DNA from: an uncultured Paludibaculum sp.
GTDB taxonomy: Bacteria > Acidobacteriota > Terriglobia > Bryobacterales > Bryobacteraceae
Direction: 5' to 3'
Length of the DNA stretch: 64,000 nt
Assembly (NCBI RefSeq): GCF_963665245.1
Contig: NZ_OY762267.1
Coordinates: forward strand, 2,480,001-2,544,000
The notes beneath the pieces were generated by a model, which was given only the letters and a program-made list of their open reading frames with translations, had not been told where the DNA came from and did not search any database. Within the stretch, counting starts at the first letter, position 1, and each line of letters starts with the position of its first letter. Shown in pieces: positions 33,275 to 40,745 of this stretch. Made by a program: the position numbers and the translations under genes.

Positions 33275-34186
33275 TCAGTTGGAAGAGCCAGCCGGACCAT
33301 TGTCGCCGGTCTGAACGTGCGCGGCCAGTGCCGCAAACACGGCCTGCACCTGGCGCGCCCAATGCACCCAGTCGTGTCCGCCGGGAACCACGTGGAACTC
33401 ATGCTGCAGGCCCTTCGTTTGCAATGCGGCGACGAAACTTCGGTTCGAGGGCAGCAGCCCGTCTTCTTCGCCGCACGATAGGTAGAGGAACGGAGTGGCG
33501 CCGGCGAGAGCAGACGAGGCCGCGCGAAAGGGATCGCGCTCCATGCGCTGGGTGCTGCCCCAGGGGCCGAAGATCCCTTCCATCGCGCGATACTGCTTTA
33601 CCCGCCGCAGGGAGAACGGGCGGCGGGCCGCGTCGATCGCCGGACTCAGTGCGGCGGTGAAGGCAACTCGCTCCGGATGGTCCAGCGCGATCTTCACCGC
33701 GCCAAAACCACCCATCGACACGCCCACGATGGCCCGCCGGGATCGCGCCCGGACCACCGGGAATCTCGCTTCGACATCGGCGATCAGATCGTCCACGATG
33801 TAGTCCTCATACCGATTGCCCGGCGGATTCACGGCGTTTGTGTAATACGAATAGTCGCCTTCCGGCATCACCAGAACGAATCCGGAGCGGGCGAACTGCG
33901 CAACCTCTGTGTAGTTGGACCAGTCACGATAGTGTCCGCCCCCGCCGTGTAGCAGGTAAACCGTCGCAAGCTGCCGTTTTGTGGAAACCGCCGCGGGCAG
34001 AATGACGCGATAGGTCATTTCGCGTCCCAGCGCCCGGCTGGAGAAACTCACATCGCGAACGACCGTCCCTGCGGCCAGACGAGGATGGTCGGCGGGCTCC
34101 ACACCGCGCCGCACGCAGCCGGCCAGGATGGTCAGCGCCAAAAACGAAACGCGGAATACCAACGGTCGCGTATTGGCAATTCGCAC
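33275..34186 (-). CDS. Lipoprotein esterase (esterase D / FrmB-like alpha/beta hydrolase)
   Basis: 303 residues. N-terminus has a lipobox-like LTILAGC, so a lipid-anchored periplasmic protein is likely. The alpha/beta hydrolase core shows an oxyanion segment YLLHGGGGHYRDW, the nucleophile elbow GVSMGG (Ser) and the His in VPGGHDW near the C-terminus; the acid is probably the Asp of GEEDGLL. Family members cleave small esters, including S-formylglutathione and acetylated sugars. It is convergent with the IHGV-repeat gene (13-base gap) and followed upstream by a second hydrolase on the same strand. Confidence 0.87.
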   Translation of the reverse strand: MRIANTRPLVFRVSFLALTILAGCVRRGVEPADHPRLAAGTVVRDVSFSSRALGREMTYRVILPAAVSTKRQLATVYLLHGGGGHYRDWSNYTEVAQFARSGFVLVMPEGDYSYYTNAVNPPGNRYEDYIVDDLIADVEARFPVVRARSRRAIVGVSMGGFGAVKIALDHPERVAFTAALSPAIDAARRPFSLRRVKQYRAMEGIFGPWGSTQRMERDPFRAASSALAGATPFLYLSCGEEDGLLPSNRSFVAALQTKGLQHEFHVVPGGHDWVHWARQVQAVFAALAAHVQTGDNGPAGSSN

Positions 34187-34203
34187 AGCGTGGAGCTGTC
34201 ACT

Positions 34204-35247
34204 CTACAGATTCTTCAAGACAAAACTAATCAACTGATACCCATCAATGAACTTGAAAGGCGACTCCCCCAGCGTGTAATGCCCGCAAGGCAGCACAACC
34301 TTCTTGAAGTCCAGCCCGTACTCGTCGCACAACTTGATCGTTTCCTTCGACAGCTCCGGCAGAAACGTCGTATCGTACTTGGCGTAGAGGAACAGCGACT
34401 TGTTCTTCTGCGCCTTGAACTTGTCGAAATACACCGTGGGGCTGATCGCCAGCCACAGCGCCCGTAGCGTATCCCGGTCCACCTGCCCTTCCAAACCCTG
34501 CTTCACATGGATCGTGGAGAGGCCCGTCCAAACCACGTCAGCGAAGTACGTCGAGCAATGATTGAACGCGTTCACACGGAACCGCGAGTCATGTGCGCTC
34601 GCCAGGAACGCGTAGCACGACCCAAGACTCGTCCCGACAATGGCGATCTTCTCCGCACCCTGCGACTCCAGCCAGTCCGCCGCGCAGCGGATATCCAGCA
34701 CCGCCTGCCGCGTCGCGTCAATCGTCCGTCCGACATTGGAACTCACCGCGTAATCGGCCCGTTGCAGCTCGGCCGGCATCCGGTAGTCGTGATACGGCAG
34801 ACTCAGCCGCAGCGCACTCGCCCCGAACTTCTGGAACCCGCGGGCCAGCGCATTGTGCGCATCATGCGGAGCGTTCCAGTGCGGCAGCACCAGCACCGCC
34901 TTTTTGAGATTCTTCCCGGGAAACCATTGCCCATGCACGACGTTGTTCTCTGCGTAGCGAGTCTGCACGCAGGAACTGAAGCGCAGCAGGTTGCCGGTCA
35001 GGTGGTAGTCGCTGGGTGTGCGATGCCGGAAGAAGTCGTCACTGTGCTCGATCGCCGTACGGTTGATCTTCTTCAGATACTCCAGCGGGGAGTCGCCGTT
35101 CCGATGCACCCGGTCCACGACGGGCCAGCGTTGGGACCAATCCAGCCCCCAGTCAAACGGCCGGACCACCCGGTTGGTGGCGGCAAAACAGAGGCGTTGC
35201 TCCCACTGGCTCATCCAGCGGCCGTACAAAGATCCCGTCAGCGGCAT
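34204..35247 (-). CDS. Alpha/beta hydrolase family protein
   Basis: 347 residues without a signal peptide. VLVLPHWNAPHDAHNALARG is the strand-turn region before the nucleophile; AIVGTSLGSCYAF gives the nucleophile Ser (G-T-S-L-G); LFLYAKYDTTFLPELSKE and VLPCGHYTLGESPFKFIDG supply the likely Asp and His. The overall pattern matches a family of ~350-residue uncharacterised hydrolases (abhydrolase_18-like). It precedes the esterase-like lipoprotein on the same strand with a 17-base gap, so both may be expressed together. Substrate unknown. Confidence 0.82.
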   Translation of the reverse strand: MPLTGSLYGRWMSQWEQRLCFAATNRVVRPFDWGLDWSQRWPVVDRVHRNGDSPLEYLKKINRTAIEHSDDFFRHRTPSDYHLTGNLLRFSSCVQTRYAENNVVHGQWFPGKNLKKAVLVLPHWNAPHDAHNALARGFQKFGASALRLSLPYHDYRMPAELQRADYAVSSNVGRTIDATRQAVLDIRCAADWLESQGAEKIAIVGTSLGSCYAFLASAHDSRFRVNAFNHCSTYFADVVWTGLSTIHVKQGLEGQVDRDTLRALWLAISPTVYFDKFKAQKNKSLFLYAKYDTTFLPELSKETIKLCDEYGLDFKKVVLPCGHYTLGESPFKFIDGYQLISFVLKNL

Positions 35248-35268
35248 TTCAGGAGTAGAAACCTCTAG

Positions 35269-35296
35269 GGTACCATCCCATCCAATGGGAGGTACC
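35269..35296. promoter_or_regulatory. Hairpin between hydrolase gene and tRNA
   Basis: GGTACC-AT-CCCAT-CCA-ATGGG-A-GGTACC: an 11-bp interrupted stem with a 3-base loop, 14 bases upstream of the tRNA. It could be a processing signal, an operator or part of the tRNA promoter region; no T-tract follows. Confidence 0.45.
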
Positions 35297-35310
35297 TGGA
35301 TTCAGAGAAT

Positions 35311-35401
35311 GGCCGGTAGAAGGGGCTGGGCTCCTCGCGGGCTGCAAACCCGTTGGGCGCCCCGTAAGGGGTGCCGCTCGGTTCGATTCCGAGACCGGTC
35401 T
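35311..35401 (+). tRNA. Cys-anticodon (GCA) tRNA with selenocysteine-tRNA-like long variable arm
   Basis: The cloverleaf can be drawn by hand. Acceptor GGCCGGT (35311-35317) pairs with ACCGGTC (35394-35400), one G-U. D-stem AGGGG(C)/(G)CTCCT (35321-35335), 5 or 6 bp with a tiny loop. Anticodon arm GCGGG-CTGCAAA-CCCGT (35337-35353), anticodon GCA. Variable arm of 8 bp, 35356-35363 with 35368-35375, closed by a GTAA loop. T-arm CTCGG-TTCGATT-CCGAG (35377-35393). The unpaired base 73 is T, an identity element of tRNA-Cys. CCA is not encoded. Normal tRNA-Cys has a short variable loop and U8; here three purines link acceptor and D-stem. The D-arm and variable arm resemble tRNA-Sec, but acceptor plus T-stem is 7+5, not 8+5. 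Confidence 0.8.
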
Positions 35402-35410
35402 CTACCCCGC

Positions 35411-35998
35411 TCAATCCCGCGGCTCCGGATCGTAGATCATGCGCAGCATCGGTGTCACCAGAATCGACACCGTATCCGCCAACTCCTCGGGCTTCCCGCG
35501 GTCTGGCGCCTGCATCCACTCCTTGACCGCCCCGTAGAGCGCCCAACTCACCGAGGCCGCGATCATCTCGCTGGAGGCCTCACTGGCCGGAGGATGTTTC
35601 TTCAGCCCATCCAATAGGATGCGACGAACCACGGCGATGATCGCCAGCTCCATGTGCGGCTCCAGTGGCCTCCGGTCAGTCCCCTGCAGTTGTCGCAAAT
35701 AGTCCGACACCGCCAGGACCATGGACCGCAGCGCCGCCGAACAGGTGTGGTCGAATCGAACCTGGCGCTCGGCCAGCAACTCCATGAACCGGCCGCCCAC
35801 CATGCACTCCAGCAGGGAGTACTTGTCTCCGTAGTGGTCGTAGAAAGTAGCCCGGTTCAGCTCCGCCTCTTCCGCGATATCCTGCACGGAGATCTGCTCA
35901 AACTCCTTCTTTTGCAGCAGCTTGTCCAGTGCTGTTTGCAGCATCTTGCGGGTTCGGCGAATCCGCGGATCCAGGTTCTCTTCGGTTTCGTGCGTCAT
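35411..35998 (-). CDS. TetR/AcrR-family repressor
   Basis: 195 residues from the chosen ATG (the open frame extends 32 codons further through the operator region). The N-terminal helix-turn-helix reads IRRTRKMLQTALDKLLQKKE then ISVQDIAEEAELNRATFYDHYGDKYSLLE, a textbook TetR signature; the remaining helical domain binds an unknown small ligand. It is divergent from a DoxX-type membrane protein, and the 116-base gap contains repeated GTTGTTTAACCA boxes, so it most likely represses both itself and that gene. Confidence 0.9.
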   Translation of the reverse strand: MTHETEENLDPRIRRTRKMLQTALDKLLQKKEFEQISVQDIAEEAELNRATFYDHYGDKYSLLECMVGGRFMELLAERQVRFDHTCSAALRSMVLAVSDYLRQLQGTDRRPLEPHMELAIIAVVRRILLDGLKKHPPASEASSEMIAASVSWALYGAVKEWMQAPDRGKPEELADTVSILVTPMLRMIYDPEPRD

Positions 35999-36036
35999 GG
36001 CAGCCGCCTTCAGCATACCAGACTCTCCACACACTC

Positions 36037-36090
36037 GTTGTTTAACCAACATCTGTTGTTTTAGCTGAATCGACAACTGTTGTTTAACCA
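36037..36090. promoter_or_regulatory. TetR operator region
   Basis: GTTGTTTAACCA is repeated exactly at 36037-36048 and 36079-36090 (42 bases apart, about four helical turns), with a third partial copy at 36055-36063. Two small palindromes overlap these: CAACA-TC-TGTTG (36047-36058) and ACAAC-T-GTTGT (36073-36083). Position between the divergent tetR and doxX-like starts marks it as their shared control region. Confidence 0.7.
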
Positions 36091-36114
36091 TCATATGTCG
36101 TGAAAGGATTGCCC

Positions 36115-36501
36115 ATGAAAATCACCTTCGTCGCCGCCCGCGCCCTTCTCGGGCTCATCTTCACGGTCTTTGGACTCAACGGTTTCCTGCACTTCCTGCC
36201 GATGCAATCCATGCCGCAGGGGGTGGCGCTCCAGTTCGTCACCGCTTTGGCCGAGTCTCACTACATGACGGTGGTCTTCGCGCTCCAACTCGGAACCGGC
36301 GTCCTATTGCTGCTCAATCGATATGTGCCGGTGGCCCTCACCCTGCTCGCGCCGGTGATCGTGAACATCGTTTTGTTTCACATCCTTATGGCCCCTGCCG
36401 GATTGCCTCTGGCCATCGTGGTGACTGTCCTGTGGATGGTAACCGCCTATAGCGTCCGGCCCGCCTTCCAGGCGCTCTTCCACACCAGCGTCCACGCCTG
36501 A
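36115..36501 (+). CDS. DoxX-family membrane protein
   Basis: 128 residues, four transmembrane helices (near residues 6-24, 47-64, 70-88, 94-113). The opening KITFVAARALLGLIFTVFGLNGFLHFLP is the DoxX family pattern. DoxX proteins are small inner-membrane proteins linked to thiol/redox stress or respiratory modules. ATG chosen for AAAGGA 7 bases upstream and position after the operator; an in-frame upstream codon is possible. Expected to be repressed by the divergent TetR protein. Confidence 0.82.
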   Translation: MKITFVAARALLGLIFTVFGLNGFLHFLPMQSMPQGVALQFVTALAESHYMTVVFALQLGTGVLLLLNRYVPVALTLLAPVIVNIVLFHILMAPAGLPLAIVVTVLWMVTAYSVRPAFQALFHTSVHA

Positions 36502-36509
36502 CGCCGGAA

Positions 36510-36579
36510 GGCATGGCTTCTCCTTGACAGGTTAGGAGAGCTCGGCTACCATCAAGTAGCTTAGGAGAGAAGCCATGCC
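36510..36579 (+). promoter_or_regulatory. padR promoter inside a 13-bp inverted repeat covering the start codon
   Basis: TTGACA (36524-36529), 17-base spacer and TACCAT (36547-36552) form the promoter. A perfect inverted repeat, GGCATGGCTTCTC (36510-36522) and GAGAAGCCATGCC (36567-36579), encloses it, and the right arm contains the padR ATG. TTAGGAGAG is also directly repeated at 36532-36540 and 36561-36569; the second copy provides the ribosome-binding site. Likely the PadR autoregulatory site. In read-through RNA from the doxX-like gene, the arms would also hide the start codon. Confidence 0.7.
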
Positions 36580-36916
36580 AACCCCCGCCTCCATCCTGCC
36601 AGGCACACTAGACCTGCTCGTCCTGAAGGCCGTATCCCTCGGCCCGCAGCATGGCTACGGTATCCTGCTCAGAATCGAGCAGACCTCCGGTGGCAACCTG
36701 CTCATTGAGCAGGGCGCCCTGTATCCGGCGCTCTACCGTCTGGAAACCAAAGGGCTGATTCAGTCGGAGTGGGGTCAGTCGGACAACAACCGCCGCGCCA
36801 AGTTCTATACCCTCACCACAGCGGGCGAAGCCCAACTCCGTGAAGAGCTTACGGCCTGGGACCGACTGGTGGAAGGCATGAACCTGGCCCTCGCCGCCAA
36901 AGCGGGCGGCCAGTGA
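36575..36916 (+). CDS. PadR-family regulator
   Basis: 113 residues. Winged-helix PadR domain: LPGTLDLLVLKAVSLGPQHGYGI, then GALYPALYRLETKGLI and the wing RRAKFYTLTTAGE. The short form (PadR-s1) without a long C-terminal domain is typical of Acidobacteriota, where it precedes ADOP permeases. Its TGA overlaps the GTG start of the permease (GTGA), so both are translated together. It likely represses its own promoter and hence the permease; the inducing ligand is unknown. Confidence 0.92.
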   Translation: MPTPASILPGTLDLLVLKAVSLGPQHGYGILLRIEQTSGGNLLIEQGALYPALYRLETKGLIQSEWGQSDNNRRAKFYTLTTAGEAQLREELTAWDRLVEGMNLALAAKAGGQ

Positions 36917-39504
36917 TCAGCACGAACTGGTTCCTACGCCTCCTCCGCCGCCGTTCGATCGAGGCGGACATGCAGGAGGAACTCGAGTTCCATCGTGAAG
37001 CCCGCGTCGCCCACCTCGTCGCCCAGGGTGCGCCCCAGGCGGAAGCCGAACGCCAGGCCCGCCTCGAGTTCGGGGCCACCGGCCATTACCAGGAAGAGTG
37101 CCGCGCCGCCCTCGGCTACCGCCTGCTGGACGAACTGCGGTCGGACATCCGCTACACCGCCCGCGGCGTCCGCCGAAGCCCCGGGTTCTTTGCCGCGTCC
37201 ATCGGAATTCTGGCTTTGGCCATCGGAGCGAACAGCGTCCTGTTCACCCTGTTCAACAGTTTCGTCGTGAAGCCGCTCGCCGTCCCAGGCGCGGAACGCC
37301 ACTTCGACCTGAACGGCCGCAACGCCGAGGCCCAGCGGATTTCGAGTTGGACGGTCCCGGAGATGCGCCTGCTCGCCGGCGGCGCGTCCAGCCAAGTCGA
37401 ATCGCTCTACTCGTACAGTACCTTTCAGGTCTTAATGGTGAAGCCGGTCCAGCGCCAGGTGCTGGTCTCCACCGTTTCGGCAGACTACTTCCAGGTCCTC
37501 GGCGCCAATGCCCGGCTGGGCCGGACCTTTGGAATCAATGAAGACCGGCAACCGCTGGTGGTCCTCAGCGACTCCGGCTGGCGCAAGCTTTTCGCCGCCG
37601 ATCCGAACGTGGTTGGCCACACCCTCCGCGTCCTCTCCACGGCATTTACGATTGCTGGGGTCATGGCGCCGGAGTTCACTGGCACCGAACCCGTCGTGCC
37701 CGAATTCTGGACCTCTGCCGGAAGTTTCCTGCTTCTGCGCCCGCGCGAACCCGGCTCACCGGAACCTCGTTTCGACGTCTCCGGCTTCCTGCGACCAGGC
37801 GTCTCCCTGTCCCAGGCGCAGTCCGCATTGTTGAGTGTCGCTTCTCACCTGGACCGGCCCGAAGAAGAACGCATCGCCAGCCTGGAACTCCAGCCTCGCG
37901 TTTCGTTGTTTCCGCAGAACGAGGATGTGTCCACGGCCTCGGGCCTGGTCTTCGGAGCCTTCTTGATGGTGCTGCTCATCGCCTGTGCGAACCTGGCCAA
38001 CCTGCACCTGGCCCGCGCCGCCTCCCGCACCCAAGAGATCGCCATGCGCCTGTCTCTGGGTGCGTCCCGCTGGCGCATCGTCCGCCAGTTGCTCACCGAG
38101 AGCGCCTGCATCGGCTTTCTAGGGGCGCTGGCTGCCCTTGGCCTGGCGGCGTTCGGAATCCGCCAGGTGCAGGACTATCTCTTTTCCAGCATGATGGGCG
38201 TCGGCATCGCCCTGCTGCCGGTGACGCTCGACTGGCGAGTATTCCTCTACACGGCCGTTCTGGGCATCCTGGCTGGCATTGCCTTTGGGCTGCTGCCCGC
38301 GGTCGAAGCGACGGCACCCAGCCTCACCGCCTCGGCCAGGCGGGAGTTCGGGCGGCTGCGCCCGCGCCGCATGCGGAGCCTGCTCATCGGCGGGCAGGTC
38401 GCTGCCAGTCTGGTGTTGCTGATCCTGGCCGGCGTTCTGGTCCGCAATATCCGCCAACTGGATTCGGTCGATCCCGGCTACGACCTCGACCATGTCATGG
38501 ATCTCAGGGCCGATCAGCCCTCGCCGGCATTGCTCGATCGCCTAGCCCGGCTCGATGCCATAGCGGGCATCTCCGCCGTCAGCCGAGTTCCGCTCTATGG
38601 ACGGCTGGATCTGCACGCGGGGCTCGTCGATGGCAAAGCGGTTTCGCTCGCCTACAACCAGGTAGACCACCGCTACTTCGAGACACTGGCCGTGCCCGTA
38701 CTCAAAGGTCGCACCTTCACCAGAAACGAGACGGAGACCCGCGCCCGGGTAGCGGTAATCAGCTCCGCCACGGCCAAGAAGCTATGGCCCGACGTCCCCT
38801 CCGCACTGGGCAAGAGTGTGGAGCTCGTGGCCGAGCGCGGCGATGATCCGCGCACACCGGGCCGCTACGAAGTTATCGGCGTGGTGCCCAACCTGGTCAG
38901 CGGCTGGCTCTTTGAAGGCTCGGACCCCTCGGCGGTCTACCTGCCCGCGGCCATGGGAGCTCCGGGCGTCTCCTCCATTATGGTGCGCGCGACAGGCAAT
39001 CCGGTCGCCGCGGCCACCGCTCTACGCACGGCCTGCGCCGAAAGCGCGCAGACACCGGTGGGCTGCGAACCGGTCGGCCTGCGCCAGATTGCCTCGCTGC
39101 AGAGGTTTCCCTTCCAGGCGGCCGCGGCCGTGGCCGGCGTGTTGGGGCTGCTGGCTCTGCTGCTGACCGGGGTCGGTTTATACGGCGTTGTGAACTATGC
39201 GGTTCTACAGCGCCGCAAGGAGTTCGGCATCCATGTGGCACTGGGCGCCGCGCCCTGGCAGGTGATGAGCCGCATGCTCTCCGAAGCCGGCCGCTGCATC
39301 GCGGGCGGGCTGCTGGCCGGGCTGCCCGTCTGCCTGATCCTCTCGAAGCTGGGTGCCTCGTCGGTCTTCGCGATCAGGACGTTCGACCCGTGGGCCTATG
39401 CGGTGGTACCGGTCCTGCTCACGGCCATCTCGCTGCTGGCCTGCGTCGGCCCAGCCCGGCGCGCGGCCCGCCTGGATCCCATGCGGTCGCTGCGCGAGGA
39501 GTAA
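36913..39504 (+). CDS. ADOP-type MacB/FtsX-like permease
   Basis: 863 residues. An N-terminal cytoplasmic helix domain (EADMQEELEFHREARVAHLVAQG) and DELRSDIRYTARGVRRSPGF lead into the first membrane helix (FAASIGILALAIGANSVLFTLFN), followed by a large periplasmic MacB-PCD domain, three membrane helices (LVFGAFLMVLLIACANLANL and so on), a second periplasmic domain and three final helices. This doubled FtsX layout with no ATPase partner nearby is the 'acidobacterial duplicated orphan permease' arrangement. The conserved LRLSLGASRWRIVRQLLTES and REFGIHVALGAAPWQVMSRM loops are the usual cytoplasmic coupling segments. Role: probably efflux or mechanotransmission at the inner membrane; substrate unknown. 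Confidence 0.92.
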   Translation: MISTNWFLRLLRRRSIEADMQEELEFHREARVAHLVAQGAPQAEAERQARLEFGATGHYQEECRAALGYRLLDELRSDIRYTARGVRRSPGFFAASIGILALAIGANSVLFTLFNSFVVKPLAVPGAERHFDLNGRNAEAQRISSWTVPEMRLLAGGASSQVESLYSYSTFQVLMVKPVQRQVLVSTVSADYFQVLGANARLGRTFGINEDRQPLVVLSDSGWRKLFAADPNVVGHTLRVLSTAFTIAGVMAPEFTGTEPVVPEFWTSAGSFLLLRPREPGSPEPRFDVSGFLRPGVSLSQAQSALLSVASHLDRPEEERIASLELQPRVSLFPQNEDVSTASGLVFGAFLMVLLIACANLANLHLARAASRTQEIAMRLSLGASRWRIVRQLLTESACIGFLGALAALGLAAFGIRQVQDYLFSSMMGVGIALLPVTLDWRVFLYTAVLGILAGIAFGLLPAVEATAPSLTASARREFGRLRPRRMRSLLIGGQVAASLVLLILAGVLVRNIRQLDSVDPGYDLDHVMDLRADQPSPALLDRLARLDAIAGISAVSRVPLYGRLDLHAGLVDGKAVSLAYNQVDHRYFETLAVPVLKGRTFTRNETETRARVAVISSATAKKLWPDVPSALGKSVELVAERGDDPRTPGRYEVIGVVPNLVSGWLFEGSDPSAVYLPAAMGAPGVSSIMVRATGNPVAAATALRTACAESAQTPVGCEPVGLRQIASLQRFPFQAAAAVAGVLGLLALLLTGVGLYGVVNYAVLQRRKEFGIHVALGAAPWQVMSRMLSEAGRCIAGGLLAGLPVCLILSKLGASSVFAIRTFDPWAYAVVPVLLTAISLLACVGPARRAARLDPMRSLREE

Positions 39505-39508
39505 GCGG

Positions 39509-40279
39509 CTAGATCCGGAAGTTCATCCGTGTCGTGGTGCCTCCGTCCGACACGATCACCTGACCGGTGATGAAGCTGGACTCGTCCGAGGCGAGGAACG
39601 CCGCCAGGGCGCTGATGTCCTTGGGAAAGCCGACTCGACCGATGGGCAAGGACTGGCCGACCGCCTGACGGTCGTAGCCGGGGATGACGTGGATGCTGCG
39701 CTCGACTTCGATGAAGCCGGGGGCGATGGCATTCACGGTGATGCCATGGGGCGCAAGGTCCATGGCCATTGCGCGAGTCATCGCATCGACTCCGCCTTTC
39801 GACGAGACGTACACGCTGCGGCCAGCCAGGGTGACACGGGCGTGGATGGAACTGATGTTCACGATGCGACCAGGGCCGCCCTGGTCGATCATGAGCCGAG
39901 CAGCGGCCTGCGCGCAAAAGAAGGCGCCTTTCAGGTTCACGTTCATGACCTGGTCATAGCGCTCCTCAGTGACTTCGAAGAGGCTCATCAGGCCAGGATC
40001 GAGGCCGGCATTGTTGATGAGCACATCGAGGCGGCCGAAGCGCTCCACCGTGCGGTTCACGAGGAAGCGGCACGCGGCGACGGAGGAGAGATCGGCCTGG
40101 AAGGGTTCGGCCTGTCCACCAGCGGCTCGGATGGCGTCGCAGGTGGCGCGCGCCGCGTCGTCTTCGTTCAGGTAGTGGACACCGATGCGGGCGCCCTGGG
40201 CACCGAGATCGCGCGCCAGACCTTCGCCGATGCCCCGGCCCGCGCCGGTGATCAGGATCGTCTTGTCTCGCAGGCTCAT
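39509..40279 (-). CDS. Short-chain dehydrogenase/reductase
   Basis: 256 residues, classical SDR. TGAGRGIGEGLARDLG near residues 11-26 is the cofactor loop; NNAGLDPG is the NNAG motif; the catalytic triad is Ser in NISSIHAR, Tyr and Lys in SVYVSSKGGV. The C-terminal PIGRVGFPKDISALAAFLAS and GQVIVSDGGTT are standard. The start is the ATG ten codons into the open frame. It is probably a FabG-like or sugar/alcohol dehydrogenase. The gene is convergent with the ADOP gene (4-base gap) and lies on the same strand as the GtrA gene. Confidence 0.9.
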   Translation of the reverse strand: MSLRDKTILITGAGRGIGEGLARDLGAQGARIGVHYLNEDDAARATCDAIRAAGGQAEPFQADLSSVAACRFLVNRTVERFGRLDVLINNAGLDPGLMSLFEVTEERYDQVMNVNLKGAFFCAQAAARLMIDQGGPGRIVNISSIHARVTLAGRSVYVSSKGGVDAMTRAMAMDLAPHGITVNAIAPGFIEVERSIHVIPGYDRQAVGQSLPIGRVGFPKDISALAAFLASDESSFITGQVIVSDGGTTTRMNFRI

Positions 40280-40343
40280 GGGATCCCATCCAGCGTACCC
40301 GAATGGCAAGGACGGTGATTGTCAGGCACAGGTGACAGTACTG

Positions 40344-40745
40344 TCAGCCGTTGGCCTCCGGGTGGGCGGCAAAGACCCACCACTCGCTGACGGCGAAGTT
40401 GGCCAGGGCGGCGAGGCCGATGCACAGGAGATTTGCCGGCAGGAGCGGCAGGCCCAGGGATCCGGACAGCAGACGCATGAGACCGACGTTGACGCCGATG
40501 GAGACCAACCCGTTGCCGAGGTGAAAGCGGAGCAGGCGGCCGGCGATGGGCCGCGGCTCGCCACGCCACGTCCAAGCGATGTGCCAAAAGAAGTTGTGAA
40601 GCACGGCGGTCTCGACCGCGGCGGCCGTGGCGATGAGGTAGTTCCAGTGCAGGGGCCCGGCAAACAATTGTAAAGCGGCGAGTTGGACTCCGATTCCCAG
40701 CAGGCCCACGGCGTTGAACTTGAGCCAGCGCACGCCGAGGCTCAC
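40344..40745 (-). CDS. GtrA-like membrane protein
   Basis: 133 residues with four membrane helices (LKFNAVGLLGIGVQLAALQL; ATAAAVETAVLHNFFWHIAW; LGNGLVSIGVNVGLMRLL; LLCIGLAALANFAVSEWW). The central HNFFWHIAWTW and the end NFAVSEWWVF are the GtrA signature. GtrA-type proteins are thought to flip or bind polyprenyl-linked sugars. The start is a GTG that overlaps the TGA of the CDP-alcohol phosphatidyltransferase gene on this strand; the open frame upstream of it is only that gene's shadow. Both genes probably act in membrane lipid or lipid-linked sugar metabolism. Confidence 0.85.
   Translation of the reverse strand: MSLGVRWLKFNAVGLLGIGVQLAALQLFAGPLHWNYLIATAAAVETAVLHNFFWHIAWTWRGEPRPIAGRLLRFHLGNGLVSIGVNVGLMRLLSGSLGLPLLPANLLCIGLAALANFAVSEWWVFAAHPEANG

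Noticed and set aside
35315..35406. Alternative tRNA acceptor pairing GGTAGA/TCTACC
   Set aside because: It would leave ACCGGTC unpaired between the T-stem and acceptor; GGCCGGT/ACCGGTC stacks directly on the T-stem and fits tRNA geometry.
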